In this document: positions 12,701 to 22,042 of the stretch, one piece after another
How positions within the stretch are numbered: the first letter of the stretch is position 1
Layout: every line of letters starts with the position of its first letter
Origin: Gallionella sp.
GTDB taxonomy: Bacteria > Pseudomonadota > Gammaproteobacteria > Burkholderiales > Gallionellaceae
Direction: 5' to 3'
Assembly: GCA_028688275.1 (NCBI GenBank)
Contig: JAQTYN010000007.1
Coordinates: 1 to 64,000, forward strand
DNA: 64,000 nt
The notes under the pieces: generated by a model
Told to the model about the DNA's origin: nothing
Database searches by the model: none
What the model saw: only the letters and a program-made list of their open reading frames with translations
Position numbers and translations under genes: made by a program

Positions 12701-13871
12701 TAAACAACGCTTCCACCGCATCTTCGGTTGGTGGCTCACCAGGACGCATCATGCGATAAATCGCTACACGTGCTGTCCAAACATCCGTTGTTTCATCTGT
12801 TCGCAAAGTTTGCGAGATAAATGCGCCATGATCTAAGTCATTGGTATAAAGCGTTTGAATCTTTGTGATACCTGATTCTTGCAACTTGTGTAGCAAGGAT
12901 TCAGTAATTTCTTCATTTGCACTTGCCAATACTTCACCACTGTCTGTATCGACTACATTGGTCGCCAAAACGCGTCCAATTAGGAAGTCATCCATAACAG
13001 CCAGCTTCTTGATGTCATCAGCTTGCATTTCGCGAATATGACGCACGGTAATGCGCTTATCTTTCGCAACGATGACTTTGCCAGCTTTATTAAAAATATC
13101 AAAGCGAGCCACATCTCCACGCAAACGCTCTGCAACCACATCAAATTGCAAACCCTTTTTGCCAATATGGAAGGTATCAAAATCGAAGAACATGCCCAAA
13201 ATTTCTTCGTTGTTGAAGCCTAATGAACGCAACAAAATCGTCACAGGCATTTTGCGACGACGATCAATACGGAAGTAAACGTAATCCTTCGCGTCAAATT
13301 CAAAATCCAACCATGAACCACGGTAAGGAATAATACGTGCGGAAAATAACAATTTACCAGACGAGTGCGTTTTGCCCCGATCATGCTCGAAAAATACACC
13401 AGGTGAACGATGCAACTGAGAAACGATCACGCGCTCGGTTCCGTTAATCACAAACGAACCTGTTGTCGTCATCAAGGGCATTTCGCCCATATAGACTTCT
13501 TGCTCTTTGACTTCTTTGACCGTAGGTTTAGAGGCTTCCTTGTCCATGATGGTCAGTCGCACACGCGCACGCAACGGCGACGCAAAAGTCAGCCCCCGTT
13601 GTTGGCATTCTTTCACGTCAAACGCGGGTTGACCCAATGTATAGCTGACGAAATCCAACCGTGCATTTTTTGTATGACTTTCAATCGGAAAAATGCCATT
13701 GAAAGCGGCTTGCAAACCGTCATTTTTGCGTTGATCTGCCGGGGTTTTCTCTTGTAAAAATTCGGCAAAAGACTCCAATTGCGTTGATAGCAAAAAGGGA
13801 ATTGGCAATGCGCCAACGCGCTTAGCGAAACTTTTACGAATACGTTTTTTTTCGGTGAAAGAGTAGCTCAT
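9795..13871 (-). CDS. rpoB: RNA polymerase beta subunit
   Basis: A 1358-residue subunit forming, with beta', the active-site cleft. The N-terminus [18 protein letters not shown] is typical. The rifampicin-binding segment ([17 protein letters not shown], then [14 protein letters not shown]) is wild type, so no rifampicin resistance is predicted. The C-terminal region containing [18 protein letters not shown] is intact. The gene lies downstream of rplL, separated by a 166-base spacer with two hairpins that may attenuate or process the message. Confidence 0.98.
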   Translation of the reverse strand: MSYSFTEKKRIRKSFAKRVGALPIPFLLSTQLESFAEFLQEKTPADQRKNDGLQAAFNGIFPIESHTKNARLDFVSYTLGQPAFDVKECQQRGLTFASPLRARVRLTIMDKEASKPTVKEVKEQEVYMGEMPLMTTTGSFVINGTERVIVSQLHRSPGVFFEHDRGKTHSSGKLLFSARIIPYRGSWLDFEFDAKDYVYFRIDRRRKMPVTILLRSLGFNNEEILGMFFDFDTFHIGKKGLQFDVVAERLRGDVARFDIFNKAGKVIVAKDKRITVRHIREMQADDIKKLAVMDDFLIGRVLATNVVDTDSGEVLASANEEITESLLHKLQESGITKIQTLYTNDLDHGAFISQTLRTDETTDVWTARVAIYRMMRPGEPPTEDAVEALFNGLFFSEERYDLSVVGRMKFNRRVGREELTGSPILSNEDIVAVVKILVELRNGRGEIDDIDHLGNRRIRAVGELAENQFRTGLARVERAVKERLGQAETDNLMPHDLINAKPISAAVKEFFGSSQLSQFMDQTNPLSEVTHKRRISALGPGGLTRERAGFEVRDVHPTHYGRMCPIETPEGPNIGLINSLALYARTNEYGFIETPYLKVEHSKTTTQVDYLSAIEESKFTIAQANAELDKKGHFTDEIVSARHRNEFVLATPDKLEYMDVSPSQVVSVAASLIPFLEHDDANRALMGANMQRQAVPCLRAEKPLVGTGIERTVAVDSGTAVQSTRGGRVDYVDAARIVIRVNDDETIPGEAGVDIYNLTKYTRSNQNTNINQRPLVKVGDVLAKGDVIADGASTDMGELALGQNMLVAFMPWNGYNYEDSILISERVSAQDRFTSIHIEELTVVARDTKLGPEEITRDIPNLAELQLGRLDECGIVHIGAEVVVGDVLVGKVTPKGETQLTPEEKLLRAIFGEKASDVKDTSLRVPAGSSGTVIDVQVFTREGLQRDKRAQQIIDDELNRYKKDLADQMRIVEADLFTRLKKQLLDKVANGGPKKLAKGTKLSEEYLSSVEHHQWFDIRVADDEVAAQMEQVKDGLAQKRLEFDAAFELKKRKLTQGDELQAGVQKMVKVYVAVKRRLQPGDKMAGRHGNKGVVSRIVPVEDMPYMADGTPVDVVLNPLGVPSRMNIGQILETHLGWAAKGLGKKIDDMLQTHAKIVELRKFLNKIYNHHNGQTVDLESFTDDEIIELCRNLRQGVTFATPVFDGANEEEIKYMLELAGLPKSGQTTLYDGRTGEAFDRQVTVGYKHVLKLHHLVDDKMHARSTGPYSLVTQQPLGGKAQFGGQRFGEMEVWALEAYGAAYTLQEMLTVKSDDVAGRTKVYESIVKGDHKIDAGMPESFNVVIKEIRSLAIDMDLERH

Positions 13872-13950
13872 TTAATCTCCACGATTGAGGGAAAACGACG
13901 TTTCAGAGTAGGCATACCTTGCGAATATGCCTGAACTAAAAGACAGGGGG

Positions 13951-13971
13951 CAGAAAGTACTTTACTTTCTG
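13951..13971 (-). promoter_or_regulatory. Small hairpin in the rplL-rpoB spacer
   Basis: CAGAAAGTA and TACTTTCTG form a perfect nine-base stem with a three-base loop. It lies nearer to rpoB than the larger hairpin. By analogy with the E. coli rplL-rpoB spacer it could be an RNase III processing site; that is inference. Confidence 0.4.
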
Positions 13972-13993
13972 ACCGCTGGCTTCTACAAGCGGC

Positions 13994-14023
13994 AAAAGGC
14001 TGACGGTAAGCCGTCAGCCTTTT
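13994..14023 (-). terminator. Attenuator-like hairpin between rplL and rpoB
   Basis: A perfect 13-base stem (AAAAGGCTGACGG/CCGTCAGCCTTTT) with a four-base loop lies 14 bases past the rplL stop, ending in a short T run in the minus-strand sense. Partial termination here would give more L7/L12 than RNA polymerase, as at the well-known E. coli rplL-rpoB attenuator. Confidence 0.75.
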
Positions 14024-14037
14024 TACAGCATGAAACC

Positions 14038-14412
14038 TTACTTGATTTCAGCCGATGCGCCAGCTTCGATCAATTGTTTTGCAATTGCGTCAGCATCCGC
14101 TTTGGAAACACCTTCTTTAACTGCTTTTGGTGCACCGTCAACCAAATCCTTAGCTTCTTTCAAGCCCAGACCAGTGATTGCGCGAACAGTCTTAATGACG
14201 TTCACTTTGCTGTCGCCAGCGGCAGTCAGCATCACGGTGAATTCGGTTTGTTCAGCTGCTGCAGCAACTGCGCCACCAGCAGCAGGACCTGCTACTGCAA
14301 CCGCAGCAGCAGATACGCCGAATTTTTCTTCCATTTCTTTAATCAGTGCAGACAGTTCCAGCACAGTCATGCTAGCGATTGCGTCCATCAATTCAGCATT
14401 AGTTACAGCCAT
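14038..14412 (-). CDS. rplL: 50S ribosomal protein L7/L12
   Basis: A 124-residue stalk protein that recruits translation GTPases and is present in several copies per ribosome. The N-terminal dimerisation helices, an Ala/Gly-rich hinge ([13 protein letters not shown]) and the C-terminal factor-binding domain ([18 protein letters not shown]) are all present. It follows rplJ by 28 bases and precedes an attenuator-like hairpin. Confidence 0.98.
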   Translation of the reverse strand: MAVTNAELMDAIASMTVLELSALIKEMEEKFGVSAAAVAVAGPAAGGAVAAAAEQTEFTVMLTAAGDSKVNVIKTVRAITGLGLKEAKDLVDGAPKAVKEGVSKADADAIAKQLIEAGASAEIK

Positions 14413-14440
14413 GTTGTTCTCCTATTTCATTCAAAAATTA

Positions 14441-14956
14441 TTATGCAGCAGTCGTTTCAGTAGCAGCTTCACCTTGATTTGCATCACGAACAGCAGCCAA
14501 AGTACGTACAAACTTGGCCGTAGTCGCGTTCATTGTCGCCATCAAGCGAGCAATCAATTCGTCACGGCTTGGTGTCGCAGCCAGTACAGCAACTTGATCA
14601 GCGTCCATTATGGAGCTGCCCATTGCACCTGCTTTAATCACCAGCTTGTTATTGGTTTTAGCAAAATCAAAAACGATTTTCGCAGCAGCAACCGCATCAG
14701 CACTCATGCTATACACCAAAGGACCCACCATCTTTTCAGCCAGTGGTTCAAATGGGGTGCCTTGCACCGCACGACGTGCCAAAGTGTTTTTCAACACATG
14801 GAAATACACGCCAGATTGTCGCGCTGTTGCACGCAATTTGGTAATGTCAGCGACAGCGATGCCACGGTATTCTGCCAGGATGATCGTTTGAGACTGTGCA
14901 ACTTGCGCACTGACTTCTGCGACGACGGCTTGCTTTTCTTGCAGATTGAGACTCAA
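14441..14956 (-). CDS. rplJ: 50S ribosomal protein L10 (TTG start)
   Basis: A 171-residue stalk-base protein that holds the L7/L12 dimers. The N-terminus [14 protein letters not shown] aligns with other L10 proteins directly after the initiator, so the start codon is TTG at 14956, preceded by a strong GGAGGA. A weak start codon with a strong ribosome site is compatible with translational autoregulation by the L10-L12 complex acting on the 229-base leader upstream. Confidence 0.96.
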   Translation of the reverse strand: MSLNLQEKQAVVAEVSAQVAQSQTIILAEYRGIAVADITKLRATARQSGVYFHVLKNTLARRAVQGTPFEPLAEKMVGPLVYSMSADAVAAAKIVFDFAKTNNKLVIKAGAMGSSIMDADQVAVLAATPSRDELIARLMATMNATTAKFVRTLAAVRDANQGEAATETTAA

Positions 14957-15138
14957 GTCTTCCTCCAGTTTCTAAAATACGCTTACGCCTATTTTATGGT
15001 TTACAACAGCGACCATGAGAGGGAAAACAACATTCCCTGCTCGCGGGCGCACCATCTACGTGGGCAGCTTGTGGCATTTAAGTTTTAAGCTTGCTCAAAA
15101 CACCTACGGTCTTGGATGCTGCTTACACGCCAGCAGTC
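14957..15138 (-). promoter_or_regulatory. rplA-rplJ spacer, probable L10 leader region
   Basis: Together with the hairpin next to it this forms a 229-base untranslated spacer between rplA and rplJ. In many bacteria this interval carries the rplJ promoter and an RNA structure bound by L10-(L12)4 that represses rplJ translation. I see several possible stems but no unambiguous kink-turn, so the role is inferred from position. Confidence 0.45.
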
Positions 15139-15172
15139 CAAAAACAAAGACCAGCGAGCATGACGCTCGCCA
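15139..15172 (-). terminator. Terminator-like hairpin after rplA
   Basis: In the minus-strand sense GGCGAGC-GTCAT-GCTCGCT forms a seven-base stem (one G-T pair) followed by the T-rich GGTCTTTGTTTTTGG. It lies 13 bases past the rplA stop and could partly end the rplK-rplA message before rplJ. Confidence 0.55.
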
Positions 15173-15185
15173 GTCAATTCGATTA

Positions 15186-15872
15186 CTACGCAGCCAAGCT
15201 GGATTGATCTACGCGGATACCTGCACCCATGGTGCTGGAAACCGAAATTTTACGCAGATATACACCTTTGGATGTCGCAGGTTTTGCTTTAGTCAAAGCA
15301 TCAATCAATGCAGCCAAGTTTTCACGCAAAGCTTCTGGCGCAAAGGAGGCACGACCAATAGTGCAATGAATAATGCCGTTCTTATCAGTACGGTATTGAA
15401 CTTGACCTGCTTTAGCATTACGCACTGCACCTGCAACGTCAGCAGAAACAGTACCCACTTTAGGATTAGGCATCAGACCACGTGGACCCAAAATTTGACC
15501 CAATTGACCAACCAAACGCATTGCATCTGGGCTTGCAATCAGTACGTCAAAGTCCAAATTACCCGCCTTGATGGATTCAGCCAAATCATCGAAACCAACG
15601 ATATCCGCACCCGCAGCGCGCGCTTCTTCAGCCTTTGCACCTTGTGAGAACACCGCCACACGTACAGACTTACCTGTGCCTTTAGGCAACACGACAGATC
15701 CACGCACGATTTGATCCGATTTACGCGCATCTACGCCCAAATTCACGGATACGTCGATAGATTCGTCAAATTTTGCAACCGCTGTTTCCTTAGCCAAAGC
15801 CAAGGCATCATTCACAGCGTAAACTTTTGTACGGTCAACTTTAGCCGCGATCAATTTATAGCGTTTAGACAT
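15186..15872 (-). CDS. rplA: 50S ribosomal protein L1
   Basis: A 228-residue protein of the L1 stalk, which moves deacylated tRNA through the E site; it also represses its own operon in many bacteria. The start chosen is ATG at 15872 ([14 protein letters not shown]), only one base after the rplK stop. A longer frame to 15938 overlaps rplK and adds residues not found in L1. The conserved [14 protein letters not shown] segment is present. Confidence 0.97.
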   Translation of the reverse strand: MSKRYKLIAAKVDRTKVYAVNDALALAKETAVAKFDESIDVSVNLGVDARKSDQIVRGSVVLPKGTGKSVRVAVFSQGAKAEEARAAGADIVGFDDLAESIKAGNLDFDVLIASPDAMRLVGQLGQILGPRGLMPNPKVGTVSADVAGAVRNAKAGQVQYRTDKNGIIHCTIGRASFAPEALRENLAALIDALTKAKPATSKGVYLRKISVSSTMGAGIRVDQSSLAA

Positions 15873-15873
15873 G

Positions 15874-16305
15874 TTATACGCCCTCCACAATGATACCGAT
15901 ACTACGCGCGCTACCTGCGATGGTACGCACAGCGGCATCCATATCAGCAGCCGTCAAGTCAGGCATCTTAGTTGTTGCAATCGCTTCAGCTTGCGCACGT
16001 GTCAACTTACCAACTTTATCGGTATGAGGACGTGGGCTACCCTTCTGAATACCTGCTGCCTTCTTAATCAGAATGGTGGCAGGTGGCGTCTTCATAATGA
16101 AGGTGAAGCTCTTATCTGCAAACGCAGTAATGACCACTGGAATTGGCAAACCTGGCTCAACCCCTTGCGTTGCTGCATTAAATTCTTTACAGAACATCAT
16201 AATGTTCAGGCCACGTTGACCCAATGCTGGACCAATTGGTGGACTTGGATTTGCTTTACCTGCTGGTATTTGCAGCTTGATATAGCCAATGACTTTCTTT
16301 GCCAT
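15874..16305 (-). CDS. rplK: 50S ribosomal protein L11
   Basis: A 143-residue protein of the GTPase-associated centre. The N-terminus ([20 protein letters not shown]) and the proline-rich [18 protein letters not shown] segment are typical. It is followed almost immediately by rplA and preceded by a 126-base spacer with a hairpin that resembles an autoregulatory L1 site. Confidence 0.98.
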   Translation of the reverse strand: MAKKVIGYIKLQIPAGKANPSPPIGPALGQRGLNIMMFCKEFNAATQGVEPGLPIPVVITAFADKSFTFIMKTPPATILIKKAAGIQKGSPRPHTDKVGKLTRAQAEAIATTKMPDLTAADMDAAVRTIAGSARSIGIIVEGV

Positions 16306-16375
16306 AACTTAACACTCCTAATAAACGGGTTTAGCGAAACGTTCTAGTTTCTCCCCAACATGAGAAATACCGACT

Positions 16376-16413
16376 GGGAAACAGCCCCTGCATACGATGC
16401 AGTCGCGTCTCCC
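16376..16413 (-). promoter_or_regulatory. Hairpin with internal loops in the rplK leader, candidate L1-binding site
   Basis: In the message sense, GGGAGAC pairs with GTTTCCC and encloses internal loops GCGA and GGGGCT around an inner stem CTGCAT/ATGCAG. A two-stem structure with an asymmetric internal loop upstream of rplK-rplA is where L1 binds its own mRNA in other bacteria. The pairing is seen directly; the role is inferred. Confidence 0.45.
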
Positions 16414-16431
16414 AATGATACTTCTCGCTTC

Positions 16432-16965
16432 TTAGGTCTTTTCGACTTGCCCGAAATCCAACTCCACAGGGGTCGAACGACCAAAAATTGTTACAGCGAC
16501 ACGAATCTTATTCTTGTCGTAATTCACATCTTCTACCAGCCCATTGAAATCAGTAAAGGGACCGTCTTTCACACGAACCGACTCACCCACCTCGAACAGT
16601 ACTTTAGGTCTAGGTTTCTCTACCCCAGCCTGCATCTGCTGCATGATCGTTTGCACTTCCTTGGCAGTAATTGGAGTAGGCTTCATAGCCGAACCACCCA
16701 AGAACCCTGTCACTTTGGGCGTACTTTTAACCAAATGCCAACTTTCGTCAGTCATTTCCATCTCAACTAGCACGTAGCCAGGAAAGAATTTACGCTCACT
16801 TATTGATTTTTGACCTGACTTAAGCTCAACCACTTCTTCAACGGGAACCAAAATCTGACCAAACTTATCCTGCATGGATTCGCGCTGAATACGCTCCAGC
16901 AGCGCGCGCTGCACACTTTTCTCAAACTGAGAATACGTATGCACAACATACCAATTCATCGCCAT
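16432..16965 (-). CDS. nusG: Transcription antitermination factor NusG
   Basis: A 177-residue elongation factor that binds the RNA polymerase clamp through its NGN domain and links it to Rho or ribosomal S10 through its C-terminal KOW domain. [20 protein letters not shown] begins the NGN fold; [19 protein letters not shown] is the KOW motif. The ATG at 16965 overlaps the secE stop as TGATG; an alternative ATG two codons later is equally plausible. The secE-nusG pairing is standard. Confidence 0.97.
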   Translation of the reverse strand: MAMNWYVVHTYSQFEKSVQRALLERIQRESMQDKFGQILVPVEEVVELKSGQKSISERKFFPGYVLVEMEMTDESWHLVKSTPKVTGFLGGSAMKPTPITAKEVQTIMQQMQAGVEKPRPKVLFEVGESVRVKDGPFTDFNGLVEDVNYDKNKIRVAVTIFGRSTPVELDFGQVEKT

Positions 16966-17312
16966 CAGTCGCTCCGCCCCATCAACTTATTCACAAAAAT
17001 CATTAACGTAGCGTCCACACCCCACAAGAACAAAGCCATCACAAAAGCAAACACGATCACAACCGCAGTTGTTTGTAGCGTTTCCTTGCGTGTTGGCCAT
17101 ACGACACGTTTAGCTTCTGTTATAGAGTCTTGCGCAAACATAAAGAACTGTTTACCCAACGCTGTCGTCCAAGCTACGCCCGCCGCAGCAAGCAAACCGA
17201 TCAATACAGAGGCGAGCTTAAGCACTGCTGCCTTATCGTGCAAATAATAAAAGCCCGCGATTCCTGCTGCAACCAGCAGAAAAGCAACGAGCAGCTTGAT
17301 TTTGTCTGTCAT
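16965..17312 (-). CDS. secE: Preprotein translocase subunit SecE
   Basis: A 115-residue inner-membrane subunit of SecYEG. Three hydrophobic helices are visible (about 7-27, 31-55 and 79-105), and the conserved amphipathic [20 protein letters not shown] precedes the last one. This is the three-helix form found in gamma- and betaproteobacteria. It is directly downstream of tRNA-Trp and overlaps nusG by one base. Confidence 0.96.
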   Translation of the reverse strand: MTDKIKLLVAFLLVAAGIAGFYYLHDKAAVLKLASVLIGLLAAAGVAWTTALGKQFFMFAQDSITEAKRVVWPTRKETLQTTAVVIVFAFVMALFLWGVDATLMIFVNKLMGRSD

Positions 17313-17345
17313 GCGCGATGTTTCCGATTAACTGAACTTACTATT

Positions 17346-17421
17346 TGGCAGGCCAGGAGGGTCTCGAACCCCCAACCCTCGGTTTTGGAGACCGATACTC
17401 TACCAATTGAGCTACTGGCCT
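17346..17421 (-). tRNA. tRNA-Trp (CCA)
   Basis: A 76-base cloverleaf with acceptor AGGCCAG/CTGGCCT, anticodon loop CTCCAAA (anticodon CCA), a T-loop GTTCGAA and an encoded CCA end. It lies between tuf and secE, the usual place in proteobacteria. Confidence 0.97.
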
Positions 17422-17423
17422 AT

Positions 17424-17522
17424 AAAAGTTACTAGCTTCTAGTCACTAGTTGTTAGCTGCCACCCTCCGCAATGCAGAGCTTGACTTTAACTAACGACTA
17501 GCGTCTAACGACTAATGTCTGG
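17424..17522. repeat. Short degenerate repeats between tuf and tRNA-Trp
   Basis: The spacer carries several related copies of a CTAGTCGTTAG-like word in both orientations (for example ACTAGTTGTTAG, TAACGACTAGCG and TAACGACTAATG). A similar word lies at 46278-46314. No gene is visible. Confidence 0.35.
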
Positions 17523-17524
17523 TA

Positions 17525-18715
17525 TTACTCGATAATTTTTGCAACCACACCCGCGCCAACGGTACGACCGCCTTCACGGATCGCGAAGCGCAAGCCTTCT
17601 TCCATCGCGATTGGGTTGATCAGATTCACGGTGATGCTGACGTTGTCGCCTGGCATAACCATTTCTGTTCCTGCTGGCAATTCTACTGCACCTGTCACGT
17701 CCGTTGTACGGAAGTAGAACTGTGGACGGTAGCCTTGGAAGAATGGTGTATGACGACCACCTTCATCTTTGCCCAATACGTAGATTTCCGCAGTGAACTT
17801 GGTGTGTGGCTTGATTGAACCTGGTTTGCACAATACTTGACCACGCTCTACGTCTTCACGTTTCGTACCACGCAACAGCACACCAACGTTGTCGCCTGCA
17901 CGACCTTCGTCCAACAGTTTGCGGAACATTTCAACGCCAGTACAAGTAGATACCTGAGTGGGCTTGATACCAACGATTTCGATTGCTTCGCCAACTTTGA
18001 TAATGCCGCGTTCGATACGACCTGTCACCACGGTACCACGACCAGAGATGGAGAATACGTCTTCAACTGGCATCAAGAATGAGCCGTCAATTGCGCGTTC
18101 TGGTGTTGGGATGTAGCTGTCTAATGCATCTGCCAAACGGAAGATTGCGGGTTCGCCGATTTCAGATTGGTCGCCTTTAACAGCCAACATTGCTGAACCT
18201 TTGATGATTGGCACGTCATCGCCAGGGAAGTCGTATTTGGAAAGCAATTCACGCACTTCCATTTCAACCAATTCCAGCAATTCTTCGTCGTCAACCATGT
18301 CGCATTTGTTCAAGAACACAACGATGTATGGAACACCAACTTGACGTGCCAACAGGATGTGTTCGCGCGTTTGTGGCATAGGACCATCCGCTGCGGAACA
18401 AACCAAGATCGCGCCGTCCATTTGCGCAGCACCCGTGATCATGTTTTTAACATAGTCAGCATGGCCTGGGCAGTCAACGTGTGCGTAGTGGCGGTTAGCC
18501 GTTTCGTATTCAACGTGCGCTGTATTGATGGTAATACCGCGAGCTTTTTCTTCTGGAGCCGCGTCAATTTGGTCGTAAGCTTTAGCTTCGCCACCAAATT
18601 TCTTCGACAATACCATTGTAATCGCTGCAGTCAATGTGGTTTTACCGTGATCCACGTGACCAATTGTACCAACGTTGACGTGCGGCTTCGTGCGTTCAAA
18701 TTTACTCTTTGCCAT
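17525..18715 (-). CDS. tuf: Elongation factor Tu (copy 2)
   Basis: The second EF-Tu gene encodes the same 396 residues as the copy at 1058-2248, with the P-loop at 19-26. It sits between tRNA-Thr and tRNA-Trp, the position of tufB in enteric bacteria, and is expressed from the tRNA promoter upstream. A core of about 540 bases (roughly 1545-2085 in copy 1) is identical in both copies, while a 60-base tract downstream has ten synonymous differences. Confidence 0.98.
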   Translation of the reverse strand: MAKSKFERTKPHVNVGTIGHVDHGKTTLTAAITMVLSKKFGGEAKAYDQIDAAPEEKARGITINTAHVEYETANRHYAHVDCPGHADYVKNMITGAAQMDGAILVCSAADGPMPQTREHILLARQVGVPYIVVFLNKCDMVDDEELLELVEMEVRELLSKYDFPGDDVPIIKGSAMLAVKGDQSEIGEPAIFRLADALDSYIPTPERAIDGSFLMPVEDVFSISGRGTVVTGRIERGIIKVGEAIEIVGIKPTQVSTCTGVEMFRKLLDEGRAGDNVGVLLRGTKREDVERGQVLCKPGSIKPHTKFTAEIYVLGKDEGGRHTPFFQGYRPQFYFRTTDVTGAVELPAGTEMVMPGDNVSITVNLINPIAMEEGLRFAIREGGRTVGAGVVAKIIE

Positions 18716-18760
18716 GATTTCTTCCTTATCAATGCAAACGTTAATGGAAAACTAATATTT

Positions 18761-18835
<75 letters not shown>

Positions 18836-18847
18836 AGACATACAGAC

Positions 18848-18921
18848 TGGAGCGGGAGAAGGGGATCGAACCCTCGTCGTAAGTTTGGAAAACTTCTGCT
18901 CTACCATTGAGCTACACCCGC
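18848..18921 (-). tRNA. tRNA-Gly (TCC)
   Basis: A 74-base cloverleaf with anticodon loop TTTCCAA (anticodon TCC) and an encoded CCA end. The acceptor stem GCGGGTG/CTCCCGC has a T-T mismatch at pair 6-67, and pair 27-43 is G-A; the other arms are normal. Confidence 0.95.
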
Positions 18922-18979
18922 AGGTTTTGATCCAAACAGACACTGGCAAATTACACTTCGCCAGACATACTAAATTCAT

Positions 18980-19064
18980 TGGTGGAGAGGGAAGGATTCG
19001 AACCTTCGTACTCTGAGAGAACGGATTTACAGTCCGTCGCCTTTAACCACTCGGCCACCTCTCC
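18980..19064 (-). tRNA. tRNA-Tyr (GTA)
   Basis: An 85-base class II tRNA with a long variable arm, acceptor GGAGAGG/CCTCTCC, anticodon loop CTGTAAA (anticodon GTA) and an encoded CCA end. It is the first gene after the promoter at 19079-19107. Confidence 0.97.
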
Positions 19065-19078
19065 AAACACAGTCCGAG

Positions 19079-19107
19079 ATTATGCCCATCTCAAACCACC
19101 TTGTCAA
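19079..19107 (-). promoter_or_regulatory. Consensus sigma70 promoter of the tRNA-tuf transcript
   Basis: On the minus strand TTGACA (19107-19102) and CATAAT (19084-19079) are separated by exactly 17 bases and lie 14 bases upstream of tRNA-Tyr. This is a near-perfect sigma70 promoter for the tRNA-Tyr-Gly-Thr-tuf-tRNA-Trp transcript. Confidence 0.8.
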
Positions 19108-19303
19108 ATTTATTTCTAATTTTCGTGTTAAAAAGAGCTTGTATCGCTTTTCATGGTGCTTTTCCTATAGATATTGCTTGATATATCTATATTTTTTTGG
19201 GTAAAAGATGTCGATGCATATTAAAGTACGTGGCGTGGCCTTAGAAGAATGGCACAACCCCATCTTCTCAATATCGCCCGCACATACACCTTAGGAGAAC
19301 AAT

Positions 19304-19840
19304 ATGAGTAAGCACGCAGCAAACAAATCAACGCCACCTAGCACCACTTTAGGTGGCTCATTAGTCAAACTTTATGGTGAACTCCCCCAAGTAGGTCAAA
19401 TCGCGCCGACCTTCTCCTTGGTAAATAAGACATTACAAAACATTACACTAGCCAGTTTTGGCGAGCAGCGCAAAGTGCTGAATATCGTGCCTAGCCTCGA
19501 CACGCCCACTTGTCAGGCTTCCGCACGACGCTTTAACCAAGCCGCCACCGCACTGGAAAACACGGTCGTGATTAACATTTCCGCTGATTTGCCTTTTGCC
19601 ATGGCGCGCTTTTGTAGCAGCGAAGGTTTGGACAAAGTCGAAAATCTTTCTGTGATGCGCGGCCGCGAGTTTATGCGTGACTATGGGGTCAAAATTGCAG
19701 ATGGCGTTTTGGCAGGGCTAACCGCACGTGCCGTGGTGGTGTTGGATGGCAACAATCAAGTGCGTTACACCGAACTGGTGAGTGCCATTGAGCATGAGCC
19801 AAATTACGAAGCGGCATTGGCGGCTCTGAACGCAATCTAA
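19304..19840 (+). CDS. tpx: Thiol peroxidase Tpx
   Basis: A 178-residue atypical 2-Cys peroxiredoxin that reduces peroxides with thioredoxin. The peroxidatic Cys is C70 in PSLDTPTCQ and the resolving Cys is C104 in RFCSSEGL; their 34-residue spacing matches E. coli Tpx. An N-terminal tail of about 15 residues is longer than usual. AGGAG lies seven bases before the ATG. It converges with the J-domain gene on the other strand, seven bases away, and appears to be a single-gene unit. Confidence 0.93.
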   Translation: MSKHAANKSTPPSTTLGGSLVKLYGELPQVGQIAPTFSLVNKTLQNITLASFGEQRKVLNIVPSLDTPTCQASARRFNQAATALENTVVINISADLPFAMARFCSSEGLDKVENLSVMRGREFMRDYGVKIADGVLAGLTARAVVVLDGNNQVRYTELVSAIEHEPNYEAALAALNAI

Positions 19841-19847
19841 TTCCCGT

Positions 19848-20705
19848 TTATTTCACGGAAAACGATTCTGGCAAGGCAACCGCAATCACCCCGTAACGAC
19901 CTGGATTCTCAGTTTTGGAGGGCGGATAGTCTTCGTTTCGGTTGGTTTGCGTGATTTCGTTGAGCGCATCCAAAATAAGCATTCTTAAGTAAAGCTCCGC
20001 ATCGTTTCTCGTCAGCCTGTCATATTGTGCATCCACGAGTTTTTCGCCTAGCTTTTGGCTGATAAACTCGCGGTTGCTTTCAATATGCCGTATAAATGTA
20101 TCAGCATCAAACGAACCCACGACCACGCTCAAAGTCGCTATCGTTAAAATTCGTTCAGCAGGCACCGCAGATTTCGCCGCGCTGTCCGAAGCAGGTACAC
20201 GAAGCTTGATGGCTAGAGCCGAAATAAATTTGGGAAGTGTTCTGCCCATCCTGTTCCTATCTTTTTCAAGCGTGGACTGCTTGACGAGTTCAGGAGGAGC
20301 TTGAGTTTGCTGCTGTCTACTTAAGGGTGCGCGAAAAACCTTTAGCGCATCTTCTGAAGTGGTCTTAGAGAATGATAAAAAGTACACCCCTGCCAAAAGA
20401 AGTACGGCGATGACACTCCATAAATATCCGTGAGATTCGCCGACTGACGTGAGGGTCGCAGCTTGGTTTCTCACGCGAAGGGGGGCGGCTTGCTGTTTCA
20501 ACTCCATGTCATATACGGCGCGCAAATGTGCATCCGCCAGCACTTCGTACGCCTGAACGATCCGTGAGGCACGTTGAGCGGTTTCAGCATCGTCAGGATG
20601 CCGATCTGGATGATAACGCTGTATCAAACTTTTGTACGCCGCCCGTATCACCGCTGGACTGGCGTTAGTACTCACTTCTAATACTTCATAGTAATTCATT
20701 GGCAA
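19848..20705 (-). CDS. Membrane-anchored J-domain protein
   Basis: A 285-residue protein with a classical J domain at about residues 3-70, including HPD at 32-34 (YHPDRHPDD). One membrane helix follows at about 93-113 (WSVIAVLLLAGVYFLSF), and the C-terminal 170 residues are unknown. The HPD motif predicts stimulation of a DnaK-type ATPase. The J domain, being N-terminal, probably faces the cytoplasm. It ends a minus-strand group with a lipoprotein and a second J-like membrane protein. M3 is an alternative start. Confidence 0.75.
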   Translation of the reverse strand: MPMNYYEVLEVSTNASPAVIRAAYKSLIQRYHPDRHPDDAETAQRASRIVQAYEVLADAHLRAVYDMELKQQAAPLRVRNQAATLTSVGESHGYLWSVIAVLLLAGVYFLSFSKTTSEDALKVFRAPLSRQQQTQAPPELVKQSTLEKDRNRMGRTLPKFISALAIKLRVPASDSAAKSAVPAERILTIATLSVVVGSFDADTFIRHIESNREFISQKLGEKLVDAQYDRLTRNDAELYLRMLILDALNEITQTNRNEDYPPSKTENPGRYGVIAVALPESFSVK

Positions 20706-20720
20706 AGTGTTGAGCTTTCT

Positions 20721-21092
20721 TTAATCCAGCTTGCTAAAGGTCGTGGTCTTGCCATCACTCTCGCGCAGTTGAAATTCACGCGGCGTTGCAGATAAAACAG
20801 GATTAGGGTCACGTCCGACGTAGCCATCCACTTTATAATTCCAGACGATGTTGTTATTTTTGAACTCCCAAATCCCATATTGCAGCACGGCTCCCGCATC
20901 TGATTTTATTTCCCACTCACCGTTTTCATACAGATAAATGGGGGTCGTTAGCTTGGAGGATTTCCATTTGCCGACAAAAAGCTTCTCCGTGATAGGTTCG
21001 CGACTTGAACAGCCGCCAAGGGATAAAGAGGCGAATAGCAACATCAAAACGCCCCATTTGAGATACTTGAGTAGATGATCCATTTCTATCAT
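20721..21092 (-). CDS. Hypothetical lipoprotein
   Basis: A 123-residue protein with a signal sequence ending in the lipobox LSLGGC, so it is predicted to be cleaved and lipidated at Cys 28. The mature part is a small beta-rich domain with a GKWKSS-like opening and repeated aromatic strands, as in lipocalin-like small lipoproteins; I do not recognise the family. M5 is an alternative start. It lies between the two J-domain-like genes, 15 bases before the next, and is probably co-transcribed with them. Confidence 0.65.
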   Translation of the reverse strand: MIEMDHLLKYLKWGVLMLLFASLSLGGCSSREPITEKLFVGKWKSSKLTTPIYLYENGEWEIKSDAGAVLQYGIWEFKNNNIVWNYKVDGYVGRDPNPVLSATPREFQLRESDGKTTTFSKLD

Positions 21093-21121
21093 TCCTAAGA
21101 AGGTTTTTCGGTCATCGCAAA

Positions 21122-22015
21122 TTAGTACAATCCCAACTTGCGTCGCTCTTCTGCGACGCGCCGTTTTTCTGCTTCGAGGCGAATTCGCTCGGCTTGCTCT
21201 TGCTGACGCTTTTCTTCCGCCAACTGCCGCTCTTTACGCATCGCTTCATAACGCGCCTTTTCCTCTTCACGTTGCAGGTTGATGGCAACCTGATTAGCCA
21301 TGTCCCGCGACTCTTCAACAAACTTTTTATCGGCTTCAGCTGCTTTTTGCTTTTCTAGTTCAGCCGCCTTCTCTGCATTTTCTTTACGTCGCCGCTCAAT
21401 ATCGAGCAAATCCGCTTCAGCCTTGCTGGCAGGTCTCACTCCGTACTTTTGGTAATATTCTTGCAAGTACAGCTTTTCTTCCGTGCTAGACATTTTTCCC
21501 TCAGCAGCCAACATTTCCGCCGTACCAATTGTCTGATTACGGTGCGCCATAGACGAAACGCCCCATTTAATCACCACCAGCAGCACGACAAAACCCGCTA
21601 TAAATCTGAAAATGTACTTTAACGATTTCATAGAGCTTTTGACTGTCGTTGCAGCCACGTCGAGAGGGGTCGCTTGACTCGCCAACATGGCAGCGGAGAG
21701 CTGATTACTTCTTTCCATAGCATCGGCAATCCTAAGCGAATTTTCACCCACCTTGGCAGGCAGCTTAATGACAGGAGCGGGGGGTGGGGGCGCGGCTATT
21801 TTAGCATCGTAATCATCACGCGACAGCGAACTGGACAGTGTAAAAAGTGCAACATCCAAAATTTGCCGCTGAAAATGGATCTCTTCACGACTCAGCCCCT
21901 GCTCCACTGAGAACAGCTTGTCTAACTGGCTTTTATGTGCCGCCTTAATTTCATCCAGCGATGCACTGGACGCAACGCCCAGAATTTCATACAGCGTTTT
22001 CTTTTTAGTTGCCAC
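21122..22015 (-). CDS. J-like membrane protein lacking the HPD motif, with coiled-coil tail
   Basis: The N-terminus (KKKTLYEILGVASSASLDEIKAA) looks like helices I-II of a J domain, but the loop reads HKSQLDKLF rather than HPD, so Hsp70 stimulation is unlikely. A membrane helix follows (FIAGFVVLLVVIKWGVS, about residues 150-167), then about 110 residues very rich in Glu, Lys, Arg and Gln that should form a long coiled coil. GTG at 22015 is preferred because AAAGGGG precedes it; an ATG at 22042 would add nine residues. It is the first gene of the group with the lipoprotein and the intact J protein. Confidence 0.65.
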   Translation of the reverse strand: MATKKKTLYEILGVASSASLDEIKAAHKSQLDKLFSVEQGLSREEIHFQRQILDVALFTLSSSLSRDDYDAKIAAPPPPAPVIKLPAKVGENSLRIADAMERSNQLSAAMLASQATPLDVAATTVKSSMKSLKYIFRFIAGFVVLLVVIKWGVSSMAHRNQTIGTAEMLAAEGKMSSTEEKLYLQEYYQKYGVRPASKAEADLLDIERRRKENAEKAAELEKQKAAEADKKFVEESRDMANQVAINLQREEEKARYEAMRKERQLAEEKRQQEQAERIRLEAEKRRVAEERRKLGLY

Positions 22016-22042
22016 GTTCGCCCCTTTCGGTGAGTACTGCAA

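Noticed and set aside
5486-13871. Many 60-170 residue frames opposite rpoC and rpoB
   Set aside because: They mirror the codon pattern of the real genes, have no ribosome sites and resemble no protein.
19208-19294. A 28-codon frame (MSMHIKVRGVALEEW) just upstream of tpx, considered as a leader peptide
   Set aside because: There is no clear ribosome site and no attenuator structure between it and tpx.
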